From DAOSWM01 sp035380045 (GTDB lineage: Bacteria; Bacteroidota; Bacteroidia; Bacteroidales; Tenuifilaceae): a stretch of DNA of 29,750 nt. The stretch is from the NCBI GenBank assembly GCA_035380045.1, contig DAOSWM010000037.1:1-29750 (forward strand). Reading direction: 5' to 3'. The position numbers and the translations under genes were made by a program. Below, piece by piece: positions 15,848 to 25,124 of this stretch (position 1 is its first letter; the number at the start of each line of letters is the position of its first letter). Below the pieces are notes generated by a model. It made no database searches. It was not told the origin of the DNA and saw only the letters and a list, made by a program, of their open reading frames with translations.

Positions 15848-18800
15848 ATGTTTCGCAACCTATTTTTAATTCTTCTTGCTAATATATTTTTCCTGCCTGT
15901 GCATGGGCAAACCTATAAAAGAACAATTGATTGGTTCAAAAGTAGCAAGGAAATCGAAATGAAAAAAGATGATTCAAAAAAAAATCATCAGGCTGATAAG
16001 GGTTTCATTCATTTTGAACAAGCTATTTACCCGAACCCTGAAACGATGCTTCCATTTTACTTTGAGCTAATCGGTTTGAAAAGCGGGGTGTACAATGACG
16101 AACAGGTTGTTGCTAGAGTTGTTAACAGGGTGTACGAGGCAATGCCAGATGATTTTACGATTATTGATTTCACAAAAGTTGACGAGGGCTTTAACCCAAC
16201 ATTTGAAGTTGGGGTTTCTAGGAAAAAGAGCTTCTTACAGGTTACTGTTCCTACTGTGAGACGAAGTGCTTTTGGTGATAAGTTGGAGAGACTCATCTCT
16301 TTCGATATTGTAATTCAGTATAGCGAAACTTCCTATAAAAAAACAATTCAACCGAACACGGTAAGTCAATCGGTTTTATCTGCTGGAAAATGGATGAAAC
16401 TGAAGGTTGTGGAAACGGGGGTTTACAGGTTGTCGTACTCTGATATTGAAGCAATGGGTTTACCCAACCCCGAAAATGTGTCAGTATGGGGACACGATGG
16501 GAAGCAACTTCCATATATGAACAATGAACCCTCCCTGGATGATTTGGTTCAAGTTCCGCTCTTGATGAGTAAGGGTAATGATGGGGTTTTTAATCAGGGC
16601 GATTATGTCCTGGTGTACCTGTCTGGCCCCGTTTCTTGGAGTTATAGTCCCGAAAAGCAAATGTTTATGCATGTTTTGCATGATTATTCGGAGTATGCAG
16701 GCTACTTTATTACAACCAGTCGCTCCGATACAAAAAGGGTGGAAACCATTAATAATAATGGACTTACTGCAAATAGAGTCTCCGTTTCGTACGATGCAAG
16801 AATGTTTTTTGAGAGGAATGACACGAACCTTATCAAGTCCGGTAGGCAGTGGTTTGGCGAATCATTCGATGTGTATTCTTCCCGTAGCTACCAGTCGGGT
16901 TTTTCAAACCCTATTGCAAATGGTGTTGCTAAAATTGCAGTAAATGTTGCTGCAAGGTCATCGATGGGGAGCATCTTCTATGTTAAAGCAAATGGTGCAA
17001 GCGTTGGCAGCATACAGCTAATGCCTGTGACAATCAGTAACGAGCATGCCGATTTTTTCTCGCAGCGCGAGCAGTTTTTTTCATTCCCATACACGCAGGG
17101 GACCCTCGATATTGAGTTGACATATAGCAAACCAACACCCGCTGCGAAATCTTGGCTCGATTATTTGGTTGTAAATGCCCGGCAAAAGATTCAATTCAAT
17201 GGAGCACAGCTTGGGTTTAGAGATATTGAGAGTGTTGGCGAAGGGAATATAACCACTTTTGAGGTTAGCGACGCTTCTTCGAACATGATGATTTGGGATG
17301 TGACAGATATTTTCGATGTAAAGAGTTTAGGGCATGAATCGCAGGAAGGTACCACTGTTTTTAAATGTGAAACAAACACCCTACGCGAATTTCTAGCTTT
17401 TGACCCTGCAAAAGCTTTTCCTGTCACAGTTTTAGGAGAAGTCCCAAATCAGAATATTCATGGCGAGCAGCAACCTGAGATGATTGTTGTGGCACACCCT
17501 GACTTTCTGGAGCAAGCCCAGGGACTGGCAGATATTCATTTCAATCATAGCGGACTCAGAAGCTTGGTGGTTACTACCGAGCAGGTTTACAACGAGTTCT
17601 CGTCGGGCATGCCCGATGCGGGAGCCATTCGAAATATGGTTCGAATGTTCTACAATCGTTCAACATCCGATACAGATATTCCCCATTTTTTAATGCTGGT
17701 AGGGGATGGTTCGTACGACAACCGTACACAACGAAGTGTGAACACCAACTTCATCCCGACATACCAGTCGGAAAGTTCGGTGAATAAAATGTACTCGTTT
17801 GTTAGCGACGATTTTTATGGGTTGCTCGATGAGAATGAGGGGGAGGCCGAAGGCTTGCTTGATATTGGCATTGGTAGAATCCCATGCTCCTTAAAGGAGG
17901 AGGCCGATGTGGTTGTCCGAAAGGTTGATCAGTACCTCAACTCTACTCAACCAGGAAGCTGGATGAATCAGCTTACGTTTATTGGCGACGATCAGGATAG
18001 TAACCTACACATGCGACAGGCCAATGAGCTTGCTTTGTTGGTTGAAAGTACTTACCCAAGATACAACATAGAAAAAATATTTTTTGATGCATTCCCTCAG
18101 GTTTCAACCACGCAGGGGAATCGTTACCCAGATGTTACGAAAGCAATTAATAGCAGGGCTAATCAGGGTGCTTTAATAATGAACTATACTGGTCATGCCA
18201 ATGCAATGTGGCTTTCAGAGGAGAAGGTGTTGATGGTTAGCGATATAATTTCATGGCGTAACTTCGAGCGATTGCCCCTTTTTGTTACGGCAACCTGCGA
18301 GTTTAGCCGGTTCGATGATTTTGGAAGAAAATCAGCGGGCGAGTATGTCCTGTTTGCTTCGAAAGGGGGAGGGGTTGGACTCGTTTCAACCACACGAATC
18401 GTTTTTGCATCGTCGAACCATGTGCTAAATATGAATTTTTATAGGTGGGTTTTTAAACAAAGAGAATATAGTAGCAACAAAAATCAGGTAGATAAAAATT
18501 TCTACTCGTTAGGAGAAGTGCTCAGGTACACAAAAATTAATTCGGGTTCGGGGTACAATAAAAGAAGTTTTATGCTCCTGGGTGACCCTGCCCTCATGCT
18601 GCACTACCCTGATTATGAGCTTAGAGTGACAAGCATAAACTCGATTCCGGTTAGTGAACCACTCGATACCCTGAAATCGTTAAGTAAGGTTTCGGTGCAA
18701 GCAATGGTGGAGGGAACCTCAAAAAATCAGGATCTATCGGGTGAAGCCGAGATAATATTATTCGATAAAACAAAGGATATCACTACTCTTTCTAACGATG

Positions 18801-19687
18801 GCGAAACACCATTCGAATTTTCTACCCGCGAGAATGTGATTTACAGAGGGAGATCGAGTATACAGAACGGTGTTTTTGAGGCTACGTTTATTGTTCCGAA
18901 GGACATTTCGTATAGCTTTGGTAGTGGTCGTTTCAGTTTGTTTGCTACGAGTAACGAAAATATTGGTTCGGGATTTTTCGAGGATTTTATTGTGGGGGGG
19001 ATTAGCAGTAATTCTGGCGGGGATATTACAGGACCTGAAATTGAAATTTTTATGAATGATAACAAGTTCGTGCCCGGAGGAATAACCGACCCCAACCCTA
19101 AACTCTTAGCCTTTTTTACTGACAGTTCGGGACTGAATACTACCGGCTCAGGTATAGGCCACGATTTGGTGGCCACCCTGATTGGGGAGTCGGAATCGTC
19201 GTTTGTGCTTAACGACTACTACATAGCTAATGTGGATAGCTACCAAAAGGGGCAGGTTGAGTACCAGTTAACCGACTTGAAACCAGGGAAGTATTCTCTG
19301 AAAATTAAAGCGTGGGATGTTTACAATAATAGCTCCGAATCGGAAATTGATTTTTTAGTGAAAACTGATAATAACTTTGAGCTAACACACGTTATTAACT
19401 ATCCAAATCCTTTTACTGAAAGTACTGCATTCTACTTTGAGCACAATCAGCCTTACGAGCCGTTTGATGTATTGATTCAGGTGCTTTCCCCTTCGGGAAA
19501 ACTTGTGAAAACTCTGGAGTACTTCTTCCCAGGTGATGGCAGCTATAGAATTGGTCCAATTCACTGGGATGGGCTCGATGATTTTGGTGACAGAATTGGA
19601 AGGGGCGTTTACTTTTACAGGGTGAAAATTCGGTTAACCAACGGAAAAACAATTGAGCGGTACGAAAAATTGGTAAACTTAAGATAG
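15848..19687 (+). CDS. porU: Type IX secretion system sortase PorU (C25 family)
   Basis: A 1279-residue cell-surface protein with a signal peptide (about residues 1-20, ending VHGQ). PorU is a gingipain-like cysteine protease that cuts the C-terminal signal of T9SS cargo and links the cargo to surface glycan. The C25 catalytic domain spans about 530-900. The probable catalytic pair is His783 in NYTGHANAMWLSEE and Cys817 in TATCEFSRFDD; the FLMLVGDGSYDNRT and IGIGRIP segments are also typical. Beta-rich domains precede it. The last 90 residues look like a type A T9SS C-terminal domain (NYPNPFTESTAF ... GVYFYRVKI). Length is slightly above the Porphyromonas PorU. It is followed after 119 nt by porV, its functional partner. 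Confidence 0.95.
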   Translation: MFRNLFLILLANIFFLPVHGQTYKRTIDWFKSSKEIEMKKDDSKKNHQADKGFIHFEQAIYPNPETMLPFYFELIGLKSGVYNDEQVVARVVNRVYEAMPDDFTIIDFTKVDEGFNPTFEVGVSRKKSFLQVTVPTVRRSAFGDKLERLISFDIVIQYSETSYKKTIQPNTVSQSVLSAGKWMKLKVVETGVYRLSYSDIEAMGLPNPENVSVWGHDGKQLPYMNNEPSLDDLVQVPLLMSKGNDGVFNQGDYVLVYLSGPVSWSYSPEKQMFMHVLHDYSEYAGYFITTSRSDTKRVETINNNGLTANRVSVSYDARMFFERNDTNLIKSGRQWFGESFDVYSSRSYQSGFSNPIANGVAKIAVNVAARSSMGSIFYVKANGASVGSIQLMPVTISNEHADFFSQREQFFSFPYTQGTLDIELTYSKPTPAAKSWLDYLVVNARQKIQFNGAQLGFRDIESVGEGNITTFEVSDASSNMMIWDVTDIFDVKSLGHESQEGTTVFKCETNTLREFLAFDPAKAFPVTVLGEVPNQNIHGEQQPEMIVVAHPDFLEQAQGLADIHFNHSGLRSLVVTTEQVYNEFSSGMPDAGAIRNMVRMFYNRSTSDTDIPHFLMLVGDGSYDNRTQRSVNTNFIPTYQSESSVNKMYSFVSDDFYGLLDENEGEAEGLLDIGIGRIPCSLKEEADVVVRKVDQYLNSTQPGSWMNQLTFIGDDQDSNLHMRQANELALLVESTYPRYNIEKIFFDAFPQVSTTQGNRYPDVTKAINSRANQGALIMNYTGHANAMWLSEEKVLMVSDIISWRNFERLPLFVTATCEFSRFDDFGRKSAGEYVLFASKGGGVGLVSTTRIVFASSNHVLNMNFYRWVFKQREYSSNKNQVDKNFYSLGEVLRYTKINSGSGYNKRSFMLLGDPALMLHYPDYELRVTSINSIPVSEPLDTLKSLSKVSVQAMVEGTSKNQDLSGEAEIILFDKTKDITTLSNDGETPFEFSTRENVIYRGRSSIQNGVFEATFIVPKDISYSFGSGRFSLFATSNENIGSGFFEDFIVGGISSNSGGDITGPEIEIFMNDNKFVPGGITDPNPKLLAFFTDSSGLNTTGSGIGHDLVATLIGESESSFVLNDYYIANVDSYQKGQVEYQLTDLKPGKYSLKIKAWDVYNNSSESEIDFLVKTDNNFELTHVINYPNPFTESTAFYFEHNQPYEPFDVLIQVLSPSGKLVKTLEYFFPGDGSYRIGPIHWDGLDDFGDRIGRGVYFYRVKIRLTNGKTIERYEKLVNLR

Positions 19688-19778
19688 ATTAATTTTGTTG
19701 TATTAATGTACATAATATTTTTGCAAGTTTATAGTTTTTGTGTTGAGAGGTTCGGTTTTTAAAAACAAATCAAATAAT

Positions 19779-19786
19779 TAAATTTG
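19779..19786 (+). promoter_or_regulatory. Bacteroidota -7 promoter element for porV
   Basis: TAAATTTG matches TAnnTTTG exactly and lies 20 nt upstream of the porV ATG, leaving a very short leader. No convincing -33 box is seen. It would allow porV-ispF transcription independent of porU. Confidence 0.45.
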
Positions 19787-19806
19787 CGGTTCTAATTTTT
19801 GAAAAC

Positions 19807-21012
19807 ATGCAGAAGAGTATTAAGATTTCAGTTTTGGTTTTTATGCTTTTGTTGGCTTTGAAACCAGTTTCTAGTCAGACAATTGATATTGGTGAGTTGA
19901 CTGGTGGTTTAAATGCCCTCCGGGTTGGGGTTCCGTTTCTTATAATTGCCCCCGATTCTAGGGCAGGAGCAATGGGTGATGCTGGTGTTGCTTCAACACC
20001 TGATATTCACAGTCAGCACTGGAACCCGGCTAAGTACGCATTTATTGATAAACAGTTTGGATTGTCGCTATCTTACACACCATGGCTTCGGAATCTAATA
20101 AATGATATTAACCTTTCGTACCTTGCTGGCTATTACAGGCTTGACGACCAACAGGTAATTAGTGGATCACTGCTCTACTTTTCAATGGGCGATATTATCT
20201 TTACCAACGATCAGGGGCAAACCATGACCACACACAATCCCAACGAGTTTGCGATTGATGCAGCCTATTCACGGAAATTTGCCGATAAGATTGGCGGAGC
20301 CATCGCTTTCAGGTACATTCGCTCCGATTTAACAGGAGGATATTCGCAACTTGGACAATCTAGTGCAAAAGCGGGTAGTTCAGCTGCAGCCGATGTCTCA
20401 ATGTACTACGAAACACCCATCTCTCTCGATAATAAGGACCATGAGTTTGCGCTGGGGCTAAATATCTCTAATATGGGAAATAAAATTTCTTACAACGATG
20501 ATGCAACCAAGGACTTTATTCCTATAAACATGCGCTTGGGGGGTAGGTTCACCTATAATATGGACATATACAATGCCATTGGCATAATGGTCGATGCGAA
20601 TAAATTGCTTGTACCAACACCTCCTGTTTATGATACTGAAGAAGAGGGGGTTATTATTGCGGGGATGGATCCTCTAGTTTCGGTTCCAGCAGGTATGATG
20701 CAGTCGTTCTACGATGCTCCCGGTGGATTTAAGGAAGAAATTCACGAGTTTAGCTTTTCGGTTGGTTTGGAGTACTGGTATGCAGGGCAGTTTGCCATTC
20801 GGGCAGGCTACTTTGATGAGCACCAAACAAAAGGAAACCGAAAGTACTTTACCATAGGAGCGGGGTTGAAGTATAACGTTTTCAACCTAGATTTTGCATA
20901 CTTGGTTCCGCGTGCTGGACAGGCCAATCCGTTGGCAAATACAGTTCGTTTTACCCTTGGTTTTGAGTTTGAGCCTTCCAGAAGAGGCGGTGGCTCACAG
21001 CGTAATAATTAA
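19807..21012 (+). CDS. porV: Type IX secretion system outer-membrane protein PorV
   Basis: A 401-residue outer-membrane beta-barrel of the FadL-like PorV/LptO family. The signal peptide ends around residue 24 (PVSSQ). The conserved N-terminal block GVPFLIIAPDSRAGAMGDAGVASTPDIHSQHWNPAKYAF is diagnostic for PorV. Later strands such as HEFSFSVGLEYWYAGQFAIRAGYF and YFTIGAGLKYNVFNLDFAYLVP, with an aromatic end FTLGFEFE, fit a 14-strand barrel. PorV binds cargo leaving the SprA translocon and hands it to PorU for cleavage and attachment. The gene order porU-porV is the same as in Flavobacterium johnsoniae. The stop is only 2 nt from the ispF start, so ispF is probably co-translated. Confidence 0.95.
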   Translation: MQKSIKISVLVFMLLLALKPVSSQTIDIGELTGGLNALRVGVPFLIIAPDSRAGAMGDAGVASTPDIHSQHWNPAKYAFIDKQFGLSLSYTPWLRNLINDINLSYLAGYYRLDDQQVISGSLLYFSMGDIIFTNDQGQTMTTHNPNEFAIDAAYSRKFADKIGGAIAFRYIRSDLTGGYSQLGQSSAKAGSSAAADVSMYYETPISLDNKDHEFALGLNISNMGNKISYNDDATKDFIPINMRLGGRFTYNMDIYNAIGIMVDANKLLVPTPPVYDTEEEGVIIAGMDPLVSVPAGMMQSFYDAPGGFKEEIHEFSFSVGLEYWYAGQFAIRAGYFDEHQTKGNRKYFTIGAGLKYNVFNLDFAYLVPRAGQANPLANTVRFTLGFEFEPSRRGGGSQRNN

Positions 21013-21014
21013 AA

Positions 21015-21494
21015 ATGGAATTTCGGGTTGGTATCGGCTACGATGTTCATCAGCTTGCTGAAGGGTATCCCCTTTGGCTCGGAGGAATTCAAATTGAACA
21101 TGTTAAGGGAACCGTTGGCCACTCCGATGGCGACGTGCTGATTCATGCCATTTGCGATGCCATGCTCGGCGCTGCTTGTCAGCGCGATATTGGTTTCCAT
21201 TTCCCCGATAGCGACCCCTCACTTAAAGGAATCGATAGCAAAATTATTCTTGAAAAAACCAACAAGATTATACATGACGCAGGGTACTCAGTAGGAAATA
21301 TCGATTCAACAATTTGCCTACAAAATCCCAAATTAAAAGGTTTTATACCTTTTATGCAGGAAACCCTTGAGCGGGTTCTCAAACTCAGTTCTGGTTCGGT
21401 TTCGGTAAAGGCAACCACAACTGAAAAGTTGGGCTTTGTTGGTCGCGAGGAGGGAGTGAGCGCGTACGCCATTGTTCTTCTAAATAAATTGTAG
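21015..21494 (+). CDS. ispF: 2-C-methyl-D-erythritol 2,4-cyclodiphosphate synthase (IspF)
   Basis: A 159-residue enzyme of the non-mevalonate (MEP) isoprenoid pathway. It cyclises CDP-methylerythritol 2-phosphate to methylerythritol cyclodiphosphate with release of CMP. Metal ligands are Asp10 and His12 in GYDVHQL and His44 in GDVLIHAICDA; the GHSDGD loop (35-40) and the DIGFHFPDSDP segment form the rest of the active site. The C-terminal VSVKATTTEKLGFVGREEG motif is family-specific. Length is normal. It lies 2 nt behind porV and 6 nt ahead of a small CoA-binding protein gene, so a housekeeping isoprenoid gene shares a transcript with the secretion gene. Confidence 0.97.
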   Translation: MEFRVGIGYDVHQLAEGYPLWLGGIQIEHVKGTVGHSDGDVLIHAICDAMLGAACQRDIGFHFPDSDPSLKGIDSKIILEKTNKIIHDAGYSVGNIDSTICLQNPKLKGFIPFMQETLERVLKLSSGSVSVKATTTEKLGFVGREEGVSAYAIVLLNKL

Positions 21495-21500
21495 AAGTGT

Positions 21501-21863
21501 ATGAATAAGAAAACTTTAGTGCTGGGAGCAAGTACACGTGCAGGACGTTTTTCTTATTTAGCAATAAAAAGTTTGGTGAAGCATGGGGTTGAAGTTGTGG
21601 CTGTAGGAATGCGTGAAGGGAATGTTGAAGGGGTTAATATATGTACTTACCCGGTTTTTCCGGCTGATATTCATACTGTAACGCTTTACCTAAATCCCGA
21701 AAACCAGAAGCAGTACCTCGAATACATTCTTTCCCTGAAACCTAAACGAATAATTTTTAATCCGGGTACAGAAAATCCAGATTTGCTGAAACTTGCAAGA
21801 GAAAATGGCATAGATGTGCTATTCGATTGCACATTAGTGATGCTTAGCGCCGGAAGGTTCTAG
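21501..21863 (+). CDS. CoA-binding domain protein (small, single domain)
   Basis: A 120-residue Rossmann-like protein of the CoA-binding family. It starts with KKTLVLGASTRAGRFSYLAIKSLVKHGVEVVAVG, a glycine-containing nucleotide loop followed by a helix and strand, continues with YLNPENQKQYLEYILSLKPKRIIFNPGTENPDLLKLA, and ends with VLFDCTLVMLSAGRF. This is the pattern of stand-alone succinyl-CoA-synthetase-like CoA-binding domains such as YccU. Its substrate and role are unknown. It is the last gene of the porV-ispF run, starting 6 nt after ispF. No obvious terminator follows directly, but the intergenic region after it is strongly structured. Confidence 0.85.
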   Translation: MNKKTLVLGASTRAGRFSYLAIKSLVKHGVEVVAVGMREGNVEGVNICTYPVFPADIHTVTLYLNPENQKQYLEYILSLKPKRIIFNPGTENPDLLKLARENGIDVLFDCTLVMLSAGRF

Positions 21864-21895
21864 TCACCAGACCAAAACCCAGTACATCATATCGG

Positions 21896-21969
21896 TTAAC
21901 GATTTATCCATAAAAATACCTGATGGTATTCTATACCCAAAAACTAGGATGGGTGCAAATAATCGTTAA
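21896..21969. other. Structured intergenic segment (nested inverted repeats)
   Basis: An outer perfect 9-bp inverted repeat, TTAACGATT (21896-21904) and AATCGTTAA (21961-21969), encloses a perfect 6-bp hairpin AATACC-TGAT-GGTATT (21915-21930) and a weaker ACCC/GGGT pair near 21935-21954. A transcript could fold as a three-way junction. No T-run follows. It could be a structured leader of the aminotransferase gene, a small RNA, or a decayed mobile palindrome. Further downstream, TTTTTTGCAAAAAA (22025-22038) is a perfect palindrome. Confidence 0.4.
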
Positions 21970-22086
21970 ACAATTTGCCATTTTCAATTACACTTTGTAA
22001 CTTCGTAGGCGTGTTTTGGTTACTTTTTTTGCAAAAAACATGCATATTCCTTACTGTTTGTATTTCTACTTAAAACCTATAATGTC

Positions 22087-23295
22087 ATGATATCTGATTT
22101 GAATGAAATTTTTTCGGTTAGCTCTAAATCCATGAAACGCTCTGCTATTCGCGAGCTTTTGAAGCTAACACAGCGGAAGGACATCATCTCCTTTGCCGGA
22201 GGATTACCATCCCCTGAAAGTTTTCCCATTGAACAGCTAAAAGGAATTACCTCTGAGGTGCTCGATACGGAAGGTGCGCAAGCGCTTCAGTACGGAGCCA
22301 CTGAGGGGGATATGAAGTTACGTGAAATTCTGGTGGAGCGCTACAGGAAGGATGGGGTGAATATTGATATTAACAACCTGATTATCACAACTGCATCGCA
22401 GCAGGGGTTGGATTTGATACCAAAAATATTCATTAACCCTGGCGACAAAATTATATGTGGTTTGCCATCATACCTGGGCGGTCTATCCGCTTTTAACACC
22501 TATGGTGCTAAAATGGTTGGCATCCAGCTTGACGAAAAAGGTATGCGTGCCGACCTGCTGGAGCAAACCCTTGCCGAGATGAAAGCCAAAGGTGAAAAGC
22601 CGAAATTCATCTACATTATCCCCGATTTCCAGAATCCAGCGGGTATCACCATGCCCAAATCGCGCAGGCTCGAAATAATTGAGATTGCTCGCAAGTACGA
22701 TGTTTTGATTGTTGAGGACAGCCCTTACCGTGAACTTCGATTCGAGGGAGAAGCCCAGCCTACAATCTACGAGCTTGAGGGAACCGGTCAGGTAATTCTG
22801 TTGGGAACCATGTCGAAAATATTCGTTCCTGGTTTCCGTATCGGCTGGGTTGTTGCGCACGAAACTATTATTGATAAGATAGTTATGGCTAAGCAGGCAA
22901 CTGATTTGTGTACTTCGCCTTTCCTGCAAAAAATTGCTGCTAAATATTTTGAAAAGGGCTACTTCGATACGAACCTGCAATTTATCATTTCGAGCTACCG
23001 CGAGAAGCGTGATGCTATGCTGGCTGCATTCAAAAAGTATATGCCCGAGGGGGTTTCGTGGACTGAGCCTGAGGGCGGTTTGTTCCTTTTCCTCACCCTA
23101 CCCGGCAATATGAAGTCGGAAGATTTGTTCAATATCGCTATTCAGGAGAATGTGGCATTTGTACTTGGGCATGTTTTCCACTGCGATGGAAGCGGATTAA
23201 ATACAATGCGAATCAACTTTTCCTACGAATCGAAGGAGAAGAACGAGGAGGGGGTTAAACGTTTAGCAAACGCTATTCGAAAACTAATGAATTAG
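22087..23295 (+). CDS. PLP-dependent aminotransferase, LysN/2-aminoadipate type
   Basis: A 402-residue fold-type I aminotransferase resembling LysN and kynurenine/2-aminoadipate transaminases, the catalytic part of MocR-type regulators but without a GntR domain. Seen motifs are ISFAGGLPSPESFP near residue 35, LQYGATEGDMKLRE, TTASQQGLDLI in the cofactor loop, IPDFQNPAGITMP, VEDSPYRELRF with the PLP-contact Asp/Tyr, and the Schiff-base Lys244 in TMSKIFVPGFRIGW. It may act on branched-chain, aromatic or aminoadipate-type substrates; specificity cannot be decided here. It is a single gene, with structured DNA upstream, and converges with the acyl-CoA synthetase gene across a hairpin. Confidence 0.92.
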   Translation: MISDLNEIFSVSSKSMKRSAIRELLKLTQRKDIISFAGGLPSPESFPIEQLKGITSEVLDTEGAQALQYGATEGDMKLREILVERYRKDGVNIDINNLIITTASQQGLDLIPKIFINPGDKIICGLPSYLGGLSAFNTYGAKMVGIQLDEKGMRADLLEQTLAEMKAKGEKPKFIYIIPDFQNPAGITMPKSRRLEIIEIARKYDVLIVEDSPYRELRFEGEAQPTIYELEGTGQVILLGTMSKIFVPGFRIGWVVAHETIIDKIVMAKQATDLCTSPFLQKIAAKYFEKGYFDTNLQFIISSYREKRDAMLAAFKKYMPEGVSWTEPEGGLFLFLTLPGNMKSEDLFNIAIQENVAFVLGHVFHCDGSGLNTMRINFSYESKEKNEEGVKRLANAIRKLMN

Positions 23296-23314
23296 GGATA
23301 TTTAATACAGTCAG

Positions 23315-23352
23315 GCTGGCAGTTTGAAAAAGTAATAATGCAAGCTGCCAGC
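23315..23352 (+). terminator. Hairpin between convergent genes, likely terminator
   Basis: GCTGGCAGTTTG (23315-23326) and CAAGCTGCCAGC (23341-23352) pair at 11 of 12 positions around a 14-nt loop. It begins 20 nt past the aminotransferase stop and is followed on the plus strand by TATTTTATAT, a weak T-tail. It ends at the stop codon of the convergent acyl-CoA synthetase gene. Confidence 0.55.
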
Positions 23353-25073
23353 TATTTTATATACTTGTAACGCTTAATTTTTTGGGTAGGCGTTTTTTCG
23401 AACGGTTCAATCTGCTCCATCACAACCGAAAGCCTTGAGAACGTAGCAACCTTTGAGTTTACGCTTTTTCTGATTTCTCCCATTAGTTCGTCAACCTTGA
23501 GGTTGAACTCTTGCTGAACATTTGATGCTGCATCCTTAACATCCTGTTGCATGGTTATGGCTGCTTCCTTAAAGTTCGCATATTTTGCCTCAAGTTCGGC
23601 GTAGTTAAGGTGAACCTTGGCAACCAGCTTCCCCTTCATTTCGTAAACTAACGAGTCGAGTACGTGCGCATGAGTGTTTATAACATCCTCTATGTCTTCG
23701 GGATAAATGTTTTCTCCGCTAGGGCCAACAATCATATTCTTTAGCCTGCCCCTTAATTCGAGGAAACCGTTGGCGTGCAAGTATCCTAAGTCACCAGTTT
23801 TGAGCCAGCCATCGTCGGTAAACATTTCACGGGTGAGCTCGGGTTCTTTGTAGTAGCCCGCCATTACGTTGGAGCCTCTGACAACAACCTCCCCTTCGCC
23901 TGTTTCTGGGTTTGGGTTGTTAATCTTCATTTCCTGACCTGGAAGCGAAAAGCCTGCGCAACGGAACTTAACCAGTGAAGGTGTACACCCCGAAAGAAGC
24001 GGCGATGTTTCGGTCATGCCGTAGCCAATGGAGTACGGGAACTTTCCTTCGTACAAAAAGCGTTCAACTTCGTACGATAACTTTGAGCCACCAACTCCAA
24101 AGAAATGTAGCTCCCCGCCAAAGGTTTTATGCAGTTTTTTGGCTGCAATTCGGTGCAGAACTTTTCTAAAGGCAGAAACTTTGTATAACCTCGCCGATAG
24201 CTTCGACGATGTTAGCTGGGGGAGTATTTTGCTTCTGAAGACTTTCTCGATAATAAGCGGAACCACAAGCATCATGGTGGGCTTCACCTCCTGCATTGCA
24301 GGAAGCAGAACCGGTGCTGTGGGTGGTTTCTGTAAATAGTATACCGATGCACCTCGCATTATGGGCATAATAAATCCTATGGTACACTCGTAGGTGTGCG
24401 ATAGCGGAAGGATGCTAAGTAACCTGTCGGACGATTTTATTTCTTGAATTTGGAAAGTTGAAAGGCTGTTTGAGATAATGTTTTTATGCGTTAGCATAAC
24501 GCCCTTTGGCCTACCTGTAGTCCCCGATGTGTATATTATGGCAGCTACATCATCCTCCTGAGGCACGGGAAAAGCAAAATCGGAAAAGTCGATGTTGATT
24601 ATTGGTTCAGGTTGAATGTAGGTGTCGGTTAAATCGTTCGCTTCGTTTCCGGCTTCTACTACCTGCAAGTTGTTTAGCAGAATTACATCTTGTGACCCAG
24701 CCTTGCCTGTGTTCTTAATTTTACTATACTGCTTTGCAGAAACAAATATTGCCTTTGCTTCGCTGTGCTCCAGGATTCGTTCAACATCACCGCTTGTGAA
24801 ATCGGGAAGAATTGGAACTGCTACAGCACCCATACAGGTAATTGAAAAATAGGCAATTCCCCAGTTTGGACTGTTTTCAGCCAAAATGGCAACCTTATCG
24901 CCTTTTTCTATTCCTAATGTAATAAGCAACCCACTTGTATTTCTTACATGAATTGATAGGTTGCTGTACGAAACTGGTTGTTCACCAACGAAAGCTAGGG
25001 CAGGTTTGTCCGTAAATTGTACTCTTGATCGATTGAGTACATCCCTGATTGTTAAATTATTGTATGCTACCAT
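23352..25073 (-). CDS. Long-chain acyl-CoA synthetase (AMP-forming)
   Basis: A 573-residue ANL-superfamily ligase that activates a fatty acid with ATP and transfers it to CoA. Motifs are the phosphate loop IIYTSGTTGRPKGVMLTHKN near residue 182-201, LSILPLSHTYECTIGF, the YGMTETSPLL substrate motif, TGDLGYLHANGFLELRGRLKNMIV with the adenosine-binding Asp and hinge, and a C-terminal catalytic Lys in KTPTQKIKRYKYIK. Between about residues 478 and 545 the small C-terminal domain has a Gln/Lys/Glu-rich helical stretch that may form a coiled coil. Length fits FadD/FACL proteins. It is divergent from a tetR gene, with an exact -7 element 44 nt upstream, so this regulator may control it. Chain-length preference is unknown. 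Confidence 0.92.
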   Translation of the reverse strand: MVAYNNLTIRDVLNRSRVQFTDKPALAFVGEQPVSYSNLSIHVRNTSGLLITLGIEKGDKVAILAENSPNWGIAYFSITCMGAVAVPILPDFTSGDVERILEHSEAKAIFVSAKQYSKIKNTGKAGSQDVILLNNLQVVEAGNEANDLTDTYIQPEPIINIDFSDFAFPVPQEDDVAAIIYTSGTTGRPKGVMLTHKNIISNSLSTFQIQEIKSSDRLLSILPLSHTYECTIGFIMPIMRGASVYYLQKPPTAPVLLPAMQEVKPTMMLVVPLIIEKVFRSKILPQLTSSKLSARLYKVSAFRKVLHRIAAKKLHKTFGGELHFFGVGGSKLSYEVERFLYEGKFPYSIGYGMTETSPLLSGCTPSLVKFRCAGFSLPGQEMKINNPNPETGEGEVVVRGSNVMAGYYKEPELTREMFTDDGWLKTGDLGYLHANGFLELRGRLKNMIVGPSGENIYPEDIEDVINTHAHVLDSLVYEMKGKLVAKVHLNYAELEAKYANFKEAAITMQQDVKDAASNVQQEFNLKVDELMGEIRKSVNSKVATFSRLSVVMEQIEPFEKTPTQKIKRYKYIK

Positions 25074-25116
25074 TAAAAATTGGTTAGTTCAAAAAGACAC
25101 TAATAATTTAAGGTGG

Positions 25117-25124
25117 CAAATATA
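25117..25124 (-). promoter_or_regulatory. Bacteroidota -7 promoter element for the acyl-CoA synthetase gene
   Basis: The minus strand reads TATATTTG, an exact TAnnTTTG match, 44 nt upstream of the ATG at 25073. No clear -33 TTG is seen at the usual distance. Confidence 0.5.

Noticed and set aside
22483..22980. 165-codon minus-strand open frame inside the LysN-type aminotransferase gene
   Set aside because: It lies wholly inside a gene with clear PLP motifs on the other strand and shows no recognisable fold.
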